A stretch of 64,000 nt of DNA, taken from the NCBI GenBank assembly GCA_052388455.1, contig JBQTIA010000007.1, positions 1-64,000 of the forward strand, read 5' to 3'. The translations under genes were made by a program, and so were the position numbers. This stretch comes from CAZSNH01 sp052388455. Its GTDB lineage: Bacteria; Pseudomonadota; Alphaproteobacteria; Rhizobiales; Hyphomicrobiaceae. The notes under the pieces were generated by a model. That model searched no databases. It was not told the origin of the DNA and saw only the letters and a program-made list of their open reading frames with translations. Below, one piece after another: positions 53,244 through 61,098 of the stretch. The first letter of the stretch is position 1. Every line of letters starts with the position of its first letter.

Positions 53244-55259
53244 CTATCGGCTGTTTCTCAGCGCGGCCACCAGCTCCGGCGTCGGATAGCTGTCGGCCGG
53301 GAATTTCAGCTTCAGCTGCGCCTGCTTGACCATGGCCCGGGTTCCGGCGCCGAGCTTGCCGTCCGGCTCGCCCACCTGCCAGCCGCGCGCATTGAGCAGG
53401 ATCTGAAGCTCCTTCACTTCTGCGGCGCTCAGCATGGGGATGCCGGGCTGTCCGCGCGACATGGGCGGCGCTCCGGCGACGCGCGTGGCGAGGTAGGCGG
53501 CCGTCAGCGTATAGACGAGCGACTGGTTCCACTTCGGATAGACGTCGAAATTAGGATACGCGAGGAACGCCGGTCCGAATCGCCCCATGGGCAGCAGCAG
53601 CGAGGCCGGTGGATCACCCTCATCGAGGGGGGCGCCATTGGCAGCCTTCACCCCCCACTCGATCCACTGCGAGGAGGGATGCTTGATAGCCAGATCGGCC
53701 TCCTGCCATGGCAGATTGGTGGTGAGGCGCACTTCGCGCAGCCACGGCTGGCCGGCCACCCATCCGAGATCGCGGACGAAGTTCGCCGAGGTGCCGATGA
53801 TGTCGGCATTATTGCGGAAGAGATCGCTCTTTCCGTCGCCGTCGTAGTCGACGGCATAGGTGAGCACGTGACCGGGAAGGAACTGCGTCTGGCCGATTTC
53901 CCCGGCCCATGAGCCGACCATCTCCTCCTGACGCATGTCGCCGCGATCGACGAGCTTGAGCGCCGCGAGCAGCTCTTCGCGGAACATCTCGCCGCGGCGG
54001 CAGTCGTAAGCGAGCGTCGCGAGGCTGCGCAGGATCGGCAGGTTGCCCATGCCCGATCCAAAGTCGCTTTCGAGCGCCCAGAAGGCGGTGATGACCGTGC
54101 CCGGAACGCCGTACTCGGCCTCGGCCCTGGCGAACAGCGCCTTGTGCTTGGCGAGCTTGGCAATGCTGTTTCGGATGCGGCCCGGATTGGCGAGCTTGTC
54201 TGAAAAATCGACGAAGCTCATCGAGAAGACCTTCTGACCTCCGCGGTCGCGATTGATGATGCCCTGATCGAGCGTCATGCCGTCCAGCACGTCGGAAATC
54301 GTGCCCTTTGAAACGCCCGCGGCCGACGCTTCCTTGCGGAACTCGGCCAGCCAGCCGGAGAAATTTCCGCTGTTCCGGCAGTTGGCCGGCTTGGGCGGCG
54401 GGGGCATCTTGTGCAGGCTCGTCCGCACGGGCGAAGGCGGGGTCGCGGGCGCCGGAGGAGGCGTGATGGTCGCCACCTCTGGGGAGGGATCAGCGGCCGG
54501 CTTTTGGGGCTGAACGGCAGCGGGAGCGGGAAGGGTGGGCGTCGAACGGGCAGGCGCGGCCGTGACGGGCGGGGCAGCGGCGGGTGCCGCGACGATGGGG
54601 GCCACTACGAGCGGTGCGACGACGGCAGGCACCACTGCCTCGGTTGCGTTCGCTGCGGGCTTGGCCGCAACCGGCGGAACCTTCGCCGCCGCTGAAGAGG
54701 GGGCGGCCGGCGTGGCCGCTTGCGGGAGCGCCGCTGTCGGCGGCGAAGCCGGAGGAGCGGGCTTGGCTGGCGCTGCCGTGGCTGCCGGCGCGGCGGTCGT
54801 CGCTGCCGGTGGCGGGGTGGCCGGCTTCGGCAGAGCGGCCGTTGGGGGCACTTTCGGCGTGACCGGCGTGCCTACAGGCGGCTGTGCCACGGCGGGCTTT
54901 GCCGGCGCAGCGGCGGGCGAAACGGCCGGTTCGGTCTTCGCGACGGCCGGCTGGGCCGGTGTCGCAGGCTTGGCTGCGGGCTGGGCGCTGGCCGGGGGAG
55001 TTTGCGCTTTCGGGCCTGCCGGCGACACCTTGACGTTACCCGGCTGCTGAACCGGCGCGGCATTCTGGACGGGGGCCGGCTGGTTGACGGCGGCCGGCTG
55101 CTTGGCCGGCTGGCGGCGTGGCTTCTTCTTCGGCGGCGGGCCGAAGAAATCGTCGAAAATGCCCTGCGCATACGTCGGTGCCAGCGGCGAGGCCAGAGTC
55201 GGCACCGCGACGGCCAGCGCCAACGCAAGTCTGGCGAAGCTCGTTTTCGCTCGTTTCAT
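53244..55259 (-). CDS. Lytic murein transglycosylase (MltB-like) with long Ala/Pro linker
   Basis: 671 residues. Signal peptide (1-about 31), a Pro/Ala/Lys-rich, low-complexity region to about residue 300, a GH103-type transglycosylase domain (about 315-590, WLAEFRKEASAAGVSKGTISDVL; catalytic Glu397 in FWALESDFGSG; MVGSWAGEIGQTQFLPGHVLTYAVD), and a C-terminal peptidoglycan-binding domain (about 605-665, LQILLNARGWQVGEPDG). It cleaves the glycan strand to 1,6-anhydro ends. The linker of about 270 residues is much longer than usual and could span the periplasm. GAAGG lies 9 bases before the chosen start. Confidence 0.92.
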   Translation of the reverse strand: MKRAKTSFARLALALAVAVPTLASPLAPTYAQGIFDDFFGPPPKKKPRRQPAKQPAAVNQPAPVQNAAPVQQPGNVKVSPAGPKAQTPPASAQPAAKPATPAQPAVAKTEPAVSPAAAPAKPAVAQPPVGTPVTPKVPPTAALPKPATPPPAATTAAPAATAAPAKPAPPASPPTAALPQAATPAAPSSAAAKVPPVAAKPAANATEAVVPAVVAPLVVAPIVAAPAAAPPVTAAPARSTPTLPAPAAVQPQKPAADPSPEVATITPPPAPATPPSPVRTSLHKMPPPPKPANCRNSGNFSGWLAEFRKEASAAGVSKGTISDVLDGMTLDQGIINRDRGGQKVFSMSFVDFSDKLANPGRIRNSIAKLAKHKALFARAEAEYGVPGTVITAFWALESDFGSGMGNLPILRSLATLAYDCRRGEMFREELLAALKLVDRGDMRQEEMVGSWAGEIGQTQFLPGHVLTYAVDYDGDGKSDLFRNNADIIGTSANFVRDLGWVAGQPWLREVRLTTNLPWQEADLAIKHPSSQWIEWGVKAANGAPLDEGDPPASLLLPMGRFGPAFLAYPNFDVYPKWNQSLVYTLTAAYLATRVAGAPPMSRGQPGIPMLSAAEVKELQILLNARGWQVGEPDGKLGAGTRAMVKQAQLKLKFPADSYPTPELVAALRNSR

Positions 55260-55385
55260 CGGACATACCTTCGGCAGTTTCGGCGACAGCACGCCACTGT
55301 GCTGGCCTATGGCGCTCCGTCAAGGCATGAGCGTGGCGCACACGCCAATTTCCAGAAGATTTGCAGTGCGTTCCGCAGGCTGAAA

Positions 55386-56342
55386 TCAGGCGCTGCCGAT
55401 CACGATGCCGACGGCCAGCACGATGGCGCCGCCGACAACAACCTCGAAAGAGGCGCGCCAGAACGGTGTTTCCATGTATCTCGCGCGCACCCAGGCGATG
55501 AGCCACAGCTCGACCAGGACGACGGATGCGGCCAGCGCCGTTGCTGTCCAGAAGTCGGGGATCAGGTAGGGCAGCGTGTGCCCGAGGCCGCCGATGGCGG
55601 TCATTGCGCCGGTGATCGAGCCTCTGAGCCAGGGGTGCCCACGGCCCGAAATCAAGCCATCGTCGGACATCGCCTCGGCGATCCCCATCGAAATGCCGGC
55701 GCCGACCGATGCGGCCATGCCGACCAGAAACGTCGCCCAGGTGTCGTGGGTGGCGAAGGCAGCCGCGAAGATCGGCGCCAGCGTCGAAATCGAGCCGTCG
55801 ATCAGGCCGGTGAGACCCGGCTGCACGTACTGCAAGACAAACGAACGGCGTTCGGAATGGGCTTCCTGCTGCTTCGCGGCGTCGGTCAGCTCGATTTCGC
55901 CGAGCTGATGTGCGAGGCTCACATGCTGGTCCTCGGCGGCAATGAGATCGCCGAGAAGCTTGCGCACCGTCGCATCGGTCGTGCGGGTCAGCGCCGAGCC
56001 GTAGAAGTTGCGCGTCTCCCTCTCGATCGCCTCGGCCTGTGCGCGCACTTTTTCGAGACCGAGCGGCTGCACCGTCCAGATCGGCTCATGGCGGACGAAG
56101 CCGCGGACATCCTCTCGCCGGATCAGGGGAATGTGTTCGCCGAACTTCTGACGGTAGAGATCGATCAGCCAGCGGCGATGCTCGTTCTCTTCCGCGGCCA
56201 TGCCGGCGAACACCTTCGCCGAATGGGGAAAATTCTCGGCCAAGCCATGCGCATACTCGGCGTAGATGCGGCCGTGCTCTTCCTCGAGCCCGATCGCCAG
56301 GGCGAGAATTTCGCGTTCGGTCAGTTCGGAAAAACTGCGCAA
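55386..56342 (-). CDS. mbfA: MbfA, membrane-bound ferritin-like iron exporter
   Basis: 318 residues. An N-terminal ferritin-like domain (about 1-155) has the iron ligands in LEEEHGRIYAEYA, AAEENEHRRWL and AEDQHVSLAHQ, and the C-terminal VIT1-type domain (about 165-318, GLTGLIDGSISTLAPIFAAA, GAGISMGIAEAMSDDG) has four or five membrane spans. MbfA exports ferrous iron and is repressed by Irr under low iron in rhizobia. I start it at TTG 56342 (RSFSELTEREI), with AGGA 8 bases upstream; a TTG at 56366 is the alternative. An ICE-like box lies just before the start. It is divergent from bfd-bfr. Confidence 0.9.
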   Translation of the reverse strand: MRSFSELTEREILALAIGLEEEHGRIYAEYAHGLAENFPHSAKVFAGMAAEENEHRRWLIDLYRQKFGEHIPLIRREDVRGFVRHEPIWTVQPLGLEKVRAQAEAIERETRNFYGSALTRTTDATVRKLLGDLIAAEDQHVSLAHQLGEIELTDAAKQQEAHSERRSFVLQYVQPGLTGLIDGSISTLAPIFAAAFATHDTWATFLVGMAASVGAGISMGIAEAMSDDGLISGRGHPWLRGSITGAMTAIGGLGHTLPYLIPDFWTATALAASVVLVELWLIAWVRARYMETPFWRASFEVVVGGAIVLAVGIVIGSA

Positions 56343-56368
56343 GGGCCTGTTCCTGGTGACATCCAAGA

Positions 56369-56383
56369 TTAGAGTAGTTCCAA
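56369..56383. promoter_or_regulatory. ICE-like Irr box near mbfA
   Basis: TTAGAG-TAG-TTCCAA, a near-palindrome that matches the iron control element core TTAGAA-N3-TTCTAA at 10 of 12 positions. It ends 27 bases before the mbfA start. Confidence 0.6.
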
Positions 56384-56447
56384 TCTGCTGCCATGCAAGC
56401 CGAGTGAACGCCGGACAAAAAAACCGGCGCCCCTGTCACGTGCGAAA

Positions 56448-56463
56448 CTCGAACGATTCTAAT
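56448..56463. promoter_or_regulatory. ICE-like Irr box near bfd-bfr
   Basis: TCGAA-CGA-TTCTAAT, with the GAA-N3-TTC core and an intact right half of the iron control element. It lies 88 bases before bfd. A GCCGG/CCGGC hairpin with an A-rich loop (56410-56428) lies between this box and the mbfA one. Confidence 0.55.
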
Positions 56464-56550
56464 ATACTACGTATGGTCGCGGTGGGTTGACACGGGAGCG
56501 GACAGGCCGTCTTCTGGCGAAGCAACTCACGGGTTCGAGGCCTTCAGGCG

Positions 56551-56853
56551 ATGATCGTCTGCCACTGCAATTGCATCACCGACAAGGACATCGCGAGCAC
56601 CACCTGCAATCTGGTGGCCAGCGACTATGCAAAACTGCCGACCCCGGGCTATGTCTACCACCAGCTCGGCAAGCGGATGCGGTGCGCCTCCTGCCTGCCG
56701 CACGCCGCCGAGCTGATCGCCGAAACCATCGACCGCTGCTCATTGTGCCCGGCCGCGCAAGTCTGCATCGGCCGGATGAACGTAGCCAACGACGACATCA
56801 GCGGGGAGATTTGCGATGAAAGGCAAGCCGGAGGTTATCGAGGTTCTGAATGA
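56551..56853 (+). CDS. bfd: Bacterioferritin-associated ferredoxin (Bfd)
   Basis: 100 residues. The Bfd-type [2Fe-2S] pattern is visible: Cys4 and Cys6 (VCHCNC), then Cys45 and Cys48 (RCASCLPHA). The spacing between the pairs is a few residues longer than in E. coli Bfd, and extra cysteines (Cys8, Cys19 and two in CSLCPAAQVC) are present. Bfd passes electrons to ferric iron in bacterioferritin to release it. Its 3' end overlaps bfr by 38 bases, so expression is coupled, probably under the ICE-like box upstream. Confidence 0.88.
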   Translation: MIVCHCNCITDKDIASTTCNLVASDYAKLPTPGYVYHQLGKRMRCASCLPHAAELIAETIDRCSLCPAAQVCIGRMNVANDDISGEICDERQAGGYRGSE

Positions 56854-57304
56854 CGCGCTGCGTCATGAGCTGACCGCGGTCAACCAGTACTGGCTGCACT
56901 ATCGCATTCTCGACAACTGGGGCTTCAAGAAGCTCGCCGCCCACGAGCGCAAGGAATCCATCGAGGAGATGCAGCACGCCGACAAGCTGGTCGAGCGCAT
57001 CCTGTTCCTCGAAGGCCATCCCAACATGCAGAAGCTCGATCCGCTGAAGATCGGGGAGTCCCTCAAGGAAGTTTTGGAGTGCGATCTCAAGGCCGAGATC
57101 AGCGCCCGCACGCTCTACATCAAGGCGCGGGCCATCTGCCGTACGGCGGAAGACCTCGGCACGATGGCGCTGTTCGAGCAGCTCATCCACGACGAGGAAG
57201 GCCATATCGACTTCCTCGAGACGCAGCTCGATCTCATGAAGCAGATCGGCGTCGAGAACTACGGCCTGCTGCAATCCGAAAGCGCCGACAAGGCCGAGGG
57301 CTGA
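56816..57304 (+). CDS. bfr: Bacterioferritin
   Basis: 162 residues, normal size. All ferroxidase ligands are at their canonical positions: Glu18, Glu51, His54, Glu94, Glu127 and His130, and the heme ligand Met52 is present in IEEMQHADKL. The protein forms a 24-subunit iron-storage shell that binds heme between subunit pairs. It overlaps the upstream bfd gene and is followed by an intrinsic terminator. Co-location with mbfA makes an iron storage and export locus. Confidence 0.97.
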   Translation: MKGKPEVIEVLNDALRHELTAVNQYWLHYRILDNWGFKKLAAHERKESIEEMQHADKLVERILFLEGHPNMQKLDPLKIGESLKEVLECDLKAEISARTLYIKARAICRTAEDLGTMALFEQLIHDEEGHIDFLETQLDLMKQIGVENYGLLQSESADKAEG

Positions 57305-57337
57305 GCGGCCCTCGAACTTGGCCAGGTACCATTGGGC

Positions 57338-57381
57338 AAGCGGCGGCCGATCCGAAGCGATCGCCGCCGCTTTGCTTTTTT
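57338..57381 (+). terminator. Intrinsic terminator after bfr
   Basis: AAGCGGCGGC (57338-57347) and GCCGCCGCTT (57363-57372) are perfect 10-base arms, followed by a T-rich run ending at 57381. Confidence 0.9.
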
Positions 57382-57417
57382 GACGCGCTCGGTGCCGAAG
57401 ACGGGACGCACCTCAAC

Positions 57418-58617
57418 ATGCCGAACCTGCTCGAAGGGCTGCGAGTGCTCGACTTGAGCCGCGTGCTGGCGGGGCCGTGGTGCACGCAGACGCTGGCCGA
57501 CCTCGGCGCCGAGGTGATCAAGATCGAGAAGCCCGGCACCGGCGACGACACGCGCGCCTGGGGTCCGCCCTGGGCCAAGGACTCCGCCGGCAACGACACC
57601 AGCGAGTCGGCGTATTTCCTCGCGGCCAACCGTGGCAAAGCATCGATGGCCGTCGATTTCACAGCTGTGGACGGGCAAGCGATCGTGCGGCGTCTCGCCG
57701 AGACGTCGGACGTTCTGGTCGAGAACTACAAGGTCGGAGGGCTGGCCAAATACGGCCTCGACTATGAGAGCCTGAAGCGCCTCAATCCGCGGCTCGTCTA
57801 CTGCTCGATCACCGGCTTCGGCCAGACCGGCCCCTACCGCCATCTCGCCGGCTACGATTTCCAGATCCAGGGGATGAGCGGCCTCATGAGCATCACCGGA
57901 CTGCCTGACGGCGTTCCGGGTGGCGGCCCTGTGAAAGTCGGCGTCGCGGTGGCCGACATCTTCAGCGGACTTTATGCAACGATCGGCATTCTCGCCGCGC
58001 TCCAACGCCGGCAGGCGACGGGCACCGGCGAATGGATCGACATCGCGCTGCTCGACTGCCAGATGGCAGTGCTCGCCAATCAGGCGATGAACTACCTCGT
58101 CACGGGCCGCACGCCGGAGCGGCTCGGCAACGCGCATCCCAACATCGTGCCCTATCAGAGCTTCGCCACCGCTGACGGGCACATGATCCTCGCCGTCGGC
58201 AACGACGACCAGTTCGGAAAATTCTGCACCATCGCTGGCCGGCAGGAGCTGGCGCACGATGACCGCTTCGTCACCAATCCCGCGCGGGTCGAAAACCGCC
58301 TGACATTGGTCCCGCTCATCGAAGCCATCATGCGCCAGCGGACCACGCGCGCCTGGCTCGACGCGCTCGGCGCCGCCGCCATACCCTGCGGCCCGATCAA
58401 CACGATAACCGACGCCTTCGCCGACCCGCAGGTGATCGCACGCGGACTGCGTCTCGCTCTTCCGCACCCGACCGCAGGGTCCGTTCCGTCTGTCGCCTGC
58501 CCGATCCGAGCGCGGGAAGCGGCACCGGTGTCACCACAGGCCCCGCCCGTGTTGGGGGAGCAGACACGGCAACGGCTCATGGACGCTACAGCACCTTCGA
58601 CAGCGCCCGACAGTTGA
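57418..58617 (+). CDS. Family III CoA-transferase (CaiB/BaiF type)
   Basis: 399 residues. The opening LEGLRVLDLSRVLAGPWCTQTLADLGAEVIKIEKP and the later NRGKASMAVDF, VENYKVGGLAKYGLDY and CSITGFGQTGPY are standard for the family. Asp147 in GYDFQIQGMSGLM corresponds to the usual catalytic Asp of the G-Y/H-D motif. The enzyme swaps CoA between carboxylic acids; the acid is not predictable from the sequence. The C-terminal segment LEHP-like ADPQVIARGL is normal. It is separated from bfr by a terminator and lies upstream of a toxin-antitoxin pair. Confidence 0.92.
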   Translation: MPNLLEGLRVLDLSRVLAGPWCTQTLADLGAEVIKIEKPGTGDDTRAWGPPWAKDSAGNDTSESAYFLAANRGKASMAVDFTAVDGQAIVRRLAETSDVLVENYKVGGLAKYGLDYESLKRLNPRLVYCSITGFGQTGPYRHLAGYDFQIQGMSGLMSITGLPDGVPGGGPVKVGVAVADIFSGLYATIGILAALQRRQATGTGEWIDIALLDCQMAVLANQAMNYLVTGRTPERLGNAHPNIVPYQSFATADGHMILAVGNDDQFGKFCTIAGRQELAHDDRFVTNPARVENRLTLVPLIEAIMRQRTTRAWLDALGAAAIPCGPINTITDAFADPQVIARGLRLALPHPTAGSVPSVACPIRAREAAPVSPQAPPVLGEQTRQRLMDATAPSTAPDS

Positions 58618-58627
58618 CGGGTTTCCA

Positions 58628-58646
58628 GTGATCATGAGATGATCAC
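58628..58646. promoter_or_regulatory. Palindromic operator of the TumE-TumA pair
   Basis: GTGATCAT and ATGATCAC are perfect 8-base arms separated by GAG, ending 2 bases before the first start codon. The site covers the region where the ribosome site should be, as expected for autorepression by the antitoxin. Confidence 0.6.
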
Positions 58647-58648
58647 CC

Positions 58649-59029
58649 ATGAGCGACGGCGATCCACGAAGCGATGACGGCCGCGACCATTTTCTGAGCC
58701 TGGACCGCCAGTGGATCGGTTACGAGAAAGGATACTGGGCCACGTTCAGGGTGCGCGCGATCGAGGTCAGCGTGTCACGGCCCCATGGCCTGCAGTACGC
58801 GCTCACTCTCCACGATGCGAGCGACGAGCGCATCCTCAGCTACGACAACGCTCATGCCGTCGACATCGCGTCGGGACCGGCGCGCAAGTCCAAGCGGACC
58901 CGAGCTTACGATCATATCAACCGCAAGGGCCGAAAGCCGGCGCCGTACCGATTCACCACGGCCTACAAGCTGCTCCAGGATTTCTTCGCAGAGGTGGACG
59001 AGATACTGAGGAAGGAAGGCGTCCCTTGA
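58649..59029 (+). CDS. TumE-family toxin (DUF6516)
   Basis: 126 residues. Pattern of the family: SRPHGLQYALTLHDASDERI, LSYDNAHAVD, the basic stretch RKSKRTRAYDHIN and PYRFTTAYKLLQDFFAEVDEI. TumE proteins are toxins of a type II pair in which the toxin gene comes first; a mechanism is not known to me. The stop overlaps the antitoxin start (TTGA). A palindrome upstream supports autoregulation. The assignment rests on remembered family pattern and gene order. Confidence 0.75.
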   Translation: MSDGDPRSDDGRDHFLSLDRQWIGYEKGYWATFRVRAIEVSVSRPHGLQYALTLHDASDERILSYDNAHAVDIASGPARKSKRTRAYDHINRKGRKPAPYRFTTAYKLLQDFFAEVDEILRKEGVP

Positions 59030-59406
59030 CCAAGCGTGTCCTACACATCGGCATCGCGCCGCGCGACTACATCGACAAGCGCATGATCGGGATCGCAAAG
59101 GGCGAGATCAGACAAGCGCCCGGCGACCCGCGCGTCTGGTTTACGTCCTTCGAGGCCCTGGGGCGCATTCTGTCGCGGCAGAACATGATGCTGATCGATA
59201 TTCTGCGCGACAAAGAGCCGGAGTCGGTCACCGAGCTGGCGCGCGAGGTCGGCCGCGAAAAGACGAACGTCCTGCGCTCGCTCAAGGTGCTGGAAGGCTT
59301 CGAGATCATCGCCTTCGTGGACGGCGCCGGCGGCCGTCGCGCGCCACGTCTCAAGTACGACGATTTCCGGCCGGTGATGTATCCGCGGCGGGGCGCGGGG
59401 CAGTGA
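59026..59406 (+). CDS. TumA-family antitoxin with winged helix (HVO_A0114 type)
   Basis: 126 residues from a TTG start that overlaps the toxin stop. The N-terminal part (VLHIGIAPRDYIDKRMIGIAKGE) probably binds the toxin, and the C-terminal winged helix-turn-helix (LIDILRDKEPESVTELAREV, EKTNVLRSLKVLEGFEII) binds DNA. The linker VWFTSFEALGRILS is typical of the family. It is expected to neutralise the upstream toxin and repress the operon at the palindrome. GC content and codon use look like those of neighbouring genes. Confidence 0.75.
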   Translation: MTKRVLHIGIAPRDYIDKRMIGIAKGEIRQAPGDPRVWFTSFEALGRILSRQNMMLIDILRDKEPESVTELAREVGREKTNVLRSLKVLEGFEIIAFVDGAGGRRAPRLKYDDFRPVMYPRRGAGQ

Positions 59407-59510
59407 ATGCGCGGTCAGCCCAAGCAAATAGCTTGCATTTTTAAGGCTATACAATTGCAGTCGCGGTCCACGATCGCGGTCTGATCCGCAGGGCAACTCT
59501 GCCCAGTATC

Positions 59511-59545
59511 CTAAGCACGTTGCTCAAAGTATTGAGCAGTGCTAA
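59511..59545. repeat. Stable intergenic hairpin
   Basis: TGCTCAA (59521-59527) and TTGAGCA (59532-59538) pair around a 4-base loop and are extended by AGCAC/GTGCT with a 2-base bulge. A smaller GGGCA/TGCCC hairpin lies just upstream at 59491-59504. The 330-base gap 59407-59736 holds no gene that I can support. Confidence 0.6.
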
Positions 59546-59635
59546 GTGATGTCATTCTCGGGGTCCGGTCGGAGACCGGCTGCGCCTGGATCCAGAGGAC
59601 CCTTGCGTCAGCGCGCAGAGATGGTCGCCTGATGG

Positions 59636-59658
59636 ATGGTCGGGACAAGCCCGACCAT
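59636..59658. repeat. REP-like short palindrome
   Basis: ATGGTCGGG and CCCGACCAT are perfect 9-base arms separated by ACAAG. This is the core of a palindromic repeat seen in many alphaproteobacterial genomes. Confidence 0.65.
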
Positions 59659-59736
59659 GACAAACCGTAAAGCACGACTGAGAACGGGAGAACGGTGTCT
59701 GGCCCGGAGGGTCTGGCACCGAGCGAAAGGTGCCCC

Positions 59737-61032
59737 ATGCCCACGTCCGCCGAGCTGCACGAGCGCAAGATGGCGGCGGTGCCGCGCGGCATCGGGCAGA
59801 TGACGAACATCTACATCCAGCGCGCGAAGAATGCGGAGCTGTGGAGCGAGGACGGCAAGCGCTATATCGACTTCGGCGCTGGAATCGCAGTGGTCAACAC
59901 CGGGCACCAGCACCCGCGCATCGTTTCCGCCATCAAGGACCAGCTCGAGGCGTTCAGCCACGTCTGCTTCCAGGTCACGCCCAACGCCAACTACGTAACG
60001 CTGGCCGAGCGCCTCAACGCGATCGTCCCCGTCGCGGGTCCGGCGAAGACCATGCTCGTCTCGACCGGCGCCGAGGCGGTCGAGAACGCGGTCAAGGTGG
60101 CCCGCATGTTCACGGGGCGGCCGGGCATCGTGTCGTTCAGCGGCGGCTTTCACGGGCGCACGCACATGGGCATGGCGCTCACCGGCAAGGTGGTGCCCTA
60201 CAAGAAGGGCTTCGGGCCGTTCCCCGCCGACGTCTACAACGTGCCGTTTCCCAACGCCTATCACGGCGTCTCGGGTGAAGAGAGCCTCGCAGCGCTGAAA
60301 AGCCTGTTCAAGCATCAGGCCGATCCGTCCAGCATCGCCGGTATCATCATCGAGCCGGTGCAGGGCGAAGGCGGGTTCAACATCGCGCCGTTCGAGTTCC
60401 TACGCGAGCTTCGCACGCTCTGCGACGCCAACGGCATCCTGCTCATCGCCGATGAAATCCAGACGGGCTTCGCGCGAACGGGAAAACTGTTCGGCTTGGA
60501 GCACGCCGGCGTCAAAGCCGACGTCGTGACACTGGCCAAGGGCCTCGCGGGAGGACTGCCGCTCGCCGCCATTTCCGGCCGCGCCGACGTGATGGATGCC
60601 TCGCCTCCCGGCGGGCTCGGCGGAACCTATGCCGGCAATCCGGTCGCCTGCGCAGCCGCCCACGCCGTGCTCGACATCATCGCGGACGAGCAGCTCTGCG
60701 ACCGCGCGAACGCCATCGGACGCATCATCCTCAGCCGCTGCCGCCAGATGCAGGAGCAGTCGAACCTCAACTGCATCGGCGACGTGCGCGGCCTCGGCGC
60801 CATGTGCGCCGTCGAACTGGTGAAGGACAAGACGAGCCACGAGCCGGCGCCCGCGCTCACGCAGGCGCTGCTGAAAGCCGCCAGCGAGCGCGGACTGATC
60901 CTGCTCTCCTGCGGCACCTACGGCAACGTCATCCGCTTCCTGGCGCCGCTGACCTCGGGCGACGAGATCGTGCGCGAAGGCATGGACCTGTTCGAGGCCG
61001 CGCTGACGGAGGCGGTCGGCAAGGCGGCGTAG
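59737..61032 (+). CDS. gabT: 4-aminobutyrate aminotransferase-type class III aminotransferase
   Basis: 431 residues. Class III PLP fold: the cofactor Lys268 lies in LAKGLAGGLP, the PLP phosphate and ring contacts in STGAEAVENAVK and FHGRTHMGMALTG, the Asp in IADEIQTGFARTGK, and the IIEPVQGEGGF and GTYAGNPVACAAA motifs are in place. Highest resemblance by eye is to GabT (4-aminobutyrate to succinate semialdehyde); a related omega-amino acid aminotransferase is not excluded. AAAGGTG precedes the start. There is no gabD nearby. Confidence 0.88.
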   Translation: MPTSAELHERKMAAVPRGIGQMTNIYIQRAKNAELWSEDGKRYIDFGAGIAVVNTGHQHPRIVSAIKDQLEAFSHVCFQVTPNANYVTLAERLNAIVPVAGPAKTMLVSTGAEAVENAVKVARMFTGRPGIVSFSGGFHGRTHMGMALTGKVVPYKKGFGPFPADVYNVPFPNAYHGVSGEESLAALKSLFKHQADPSSIAGIIIEPVQGEGGFNIAPFEFLRELRTLCDANGILLIADEIQTGFARTGKLFGLEHAGVKADVVTLAKGLAGGLPLAAISGRADVMDASPPGGLGGTYAGNPVACAAAHAVLDIIADEQLCDRANAIGRIILSRCRQMQEQSNLNCIGDVRGLGAMCAVELVKDKTSHEPAPALTQALLKAASERGLILLSCGTYGNVIRFLAPLTSGDEIVREGMDLFEAALTEAVGKAA

Positions 61033-61098
61033 ACTGAGTCCTAAAGCCGGCCCCGCTCAAAGTGACGCGACATCACGACAGCGCCCGCCACTCCGCTG

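Noticed and set aside
54720..56372. Long open frame of 550 codons opposite the transglycosylase and mbfA genes
   Set aside because: It is a shadow of the GC-rich coding strand and of the Ala/Pro-rich linker: its composition is Arg/Gly-rich with no domain, and both genes on the other strand are well supported.
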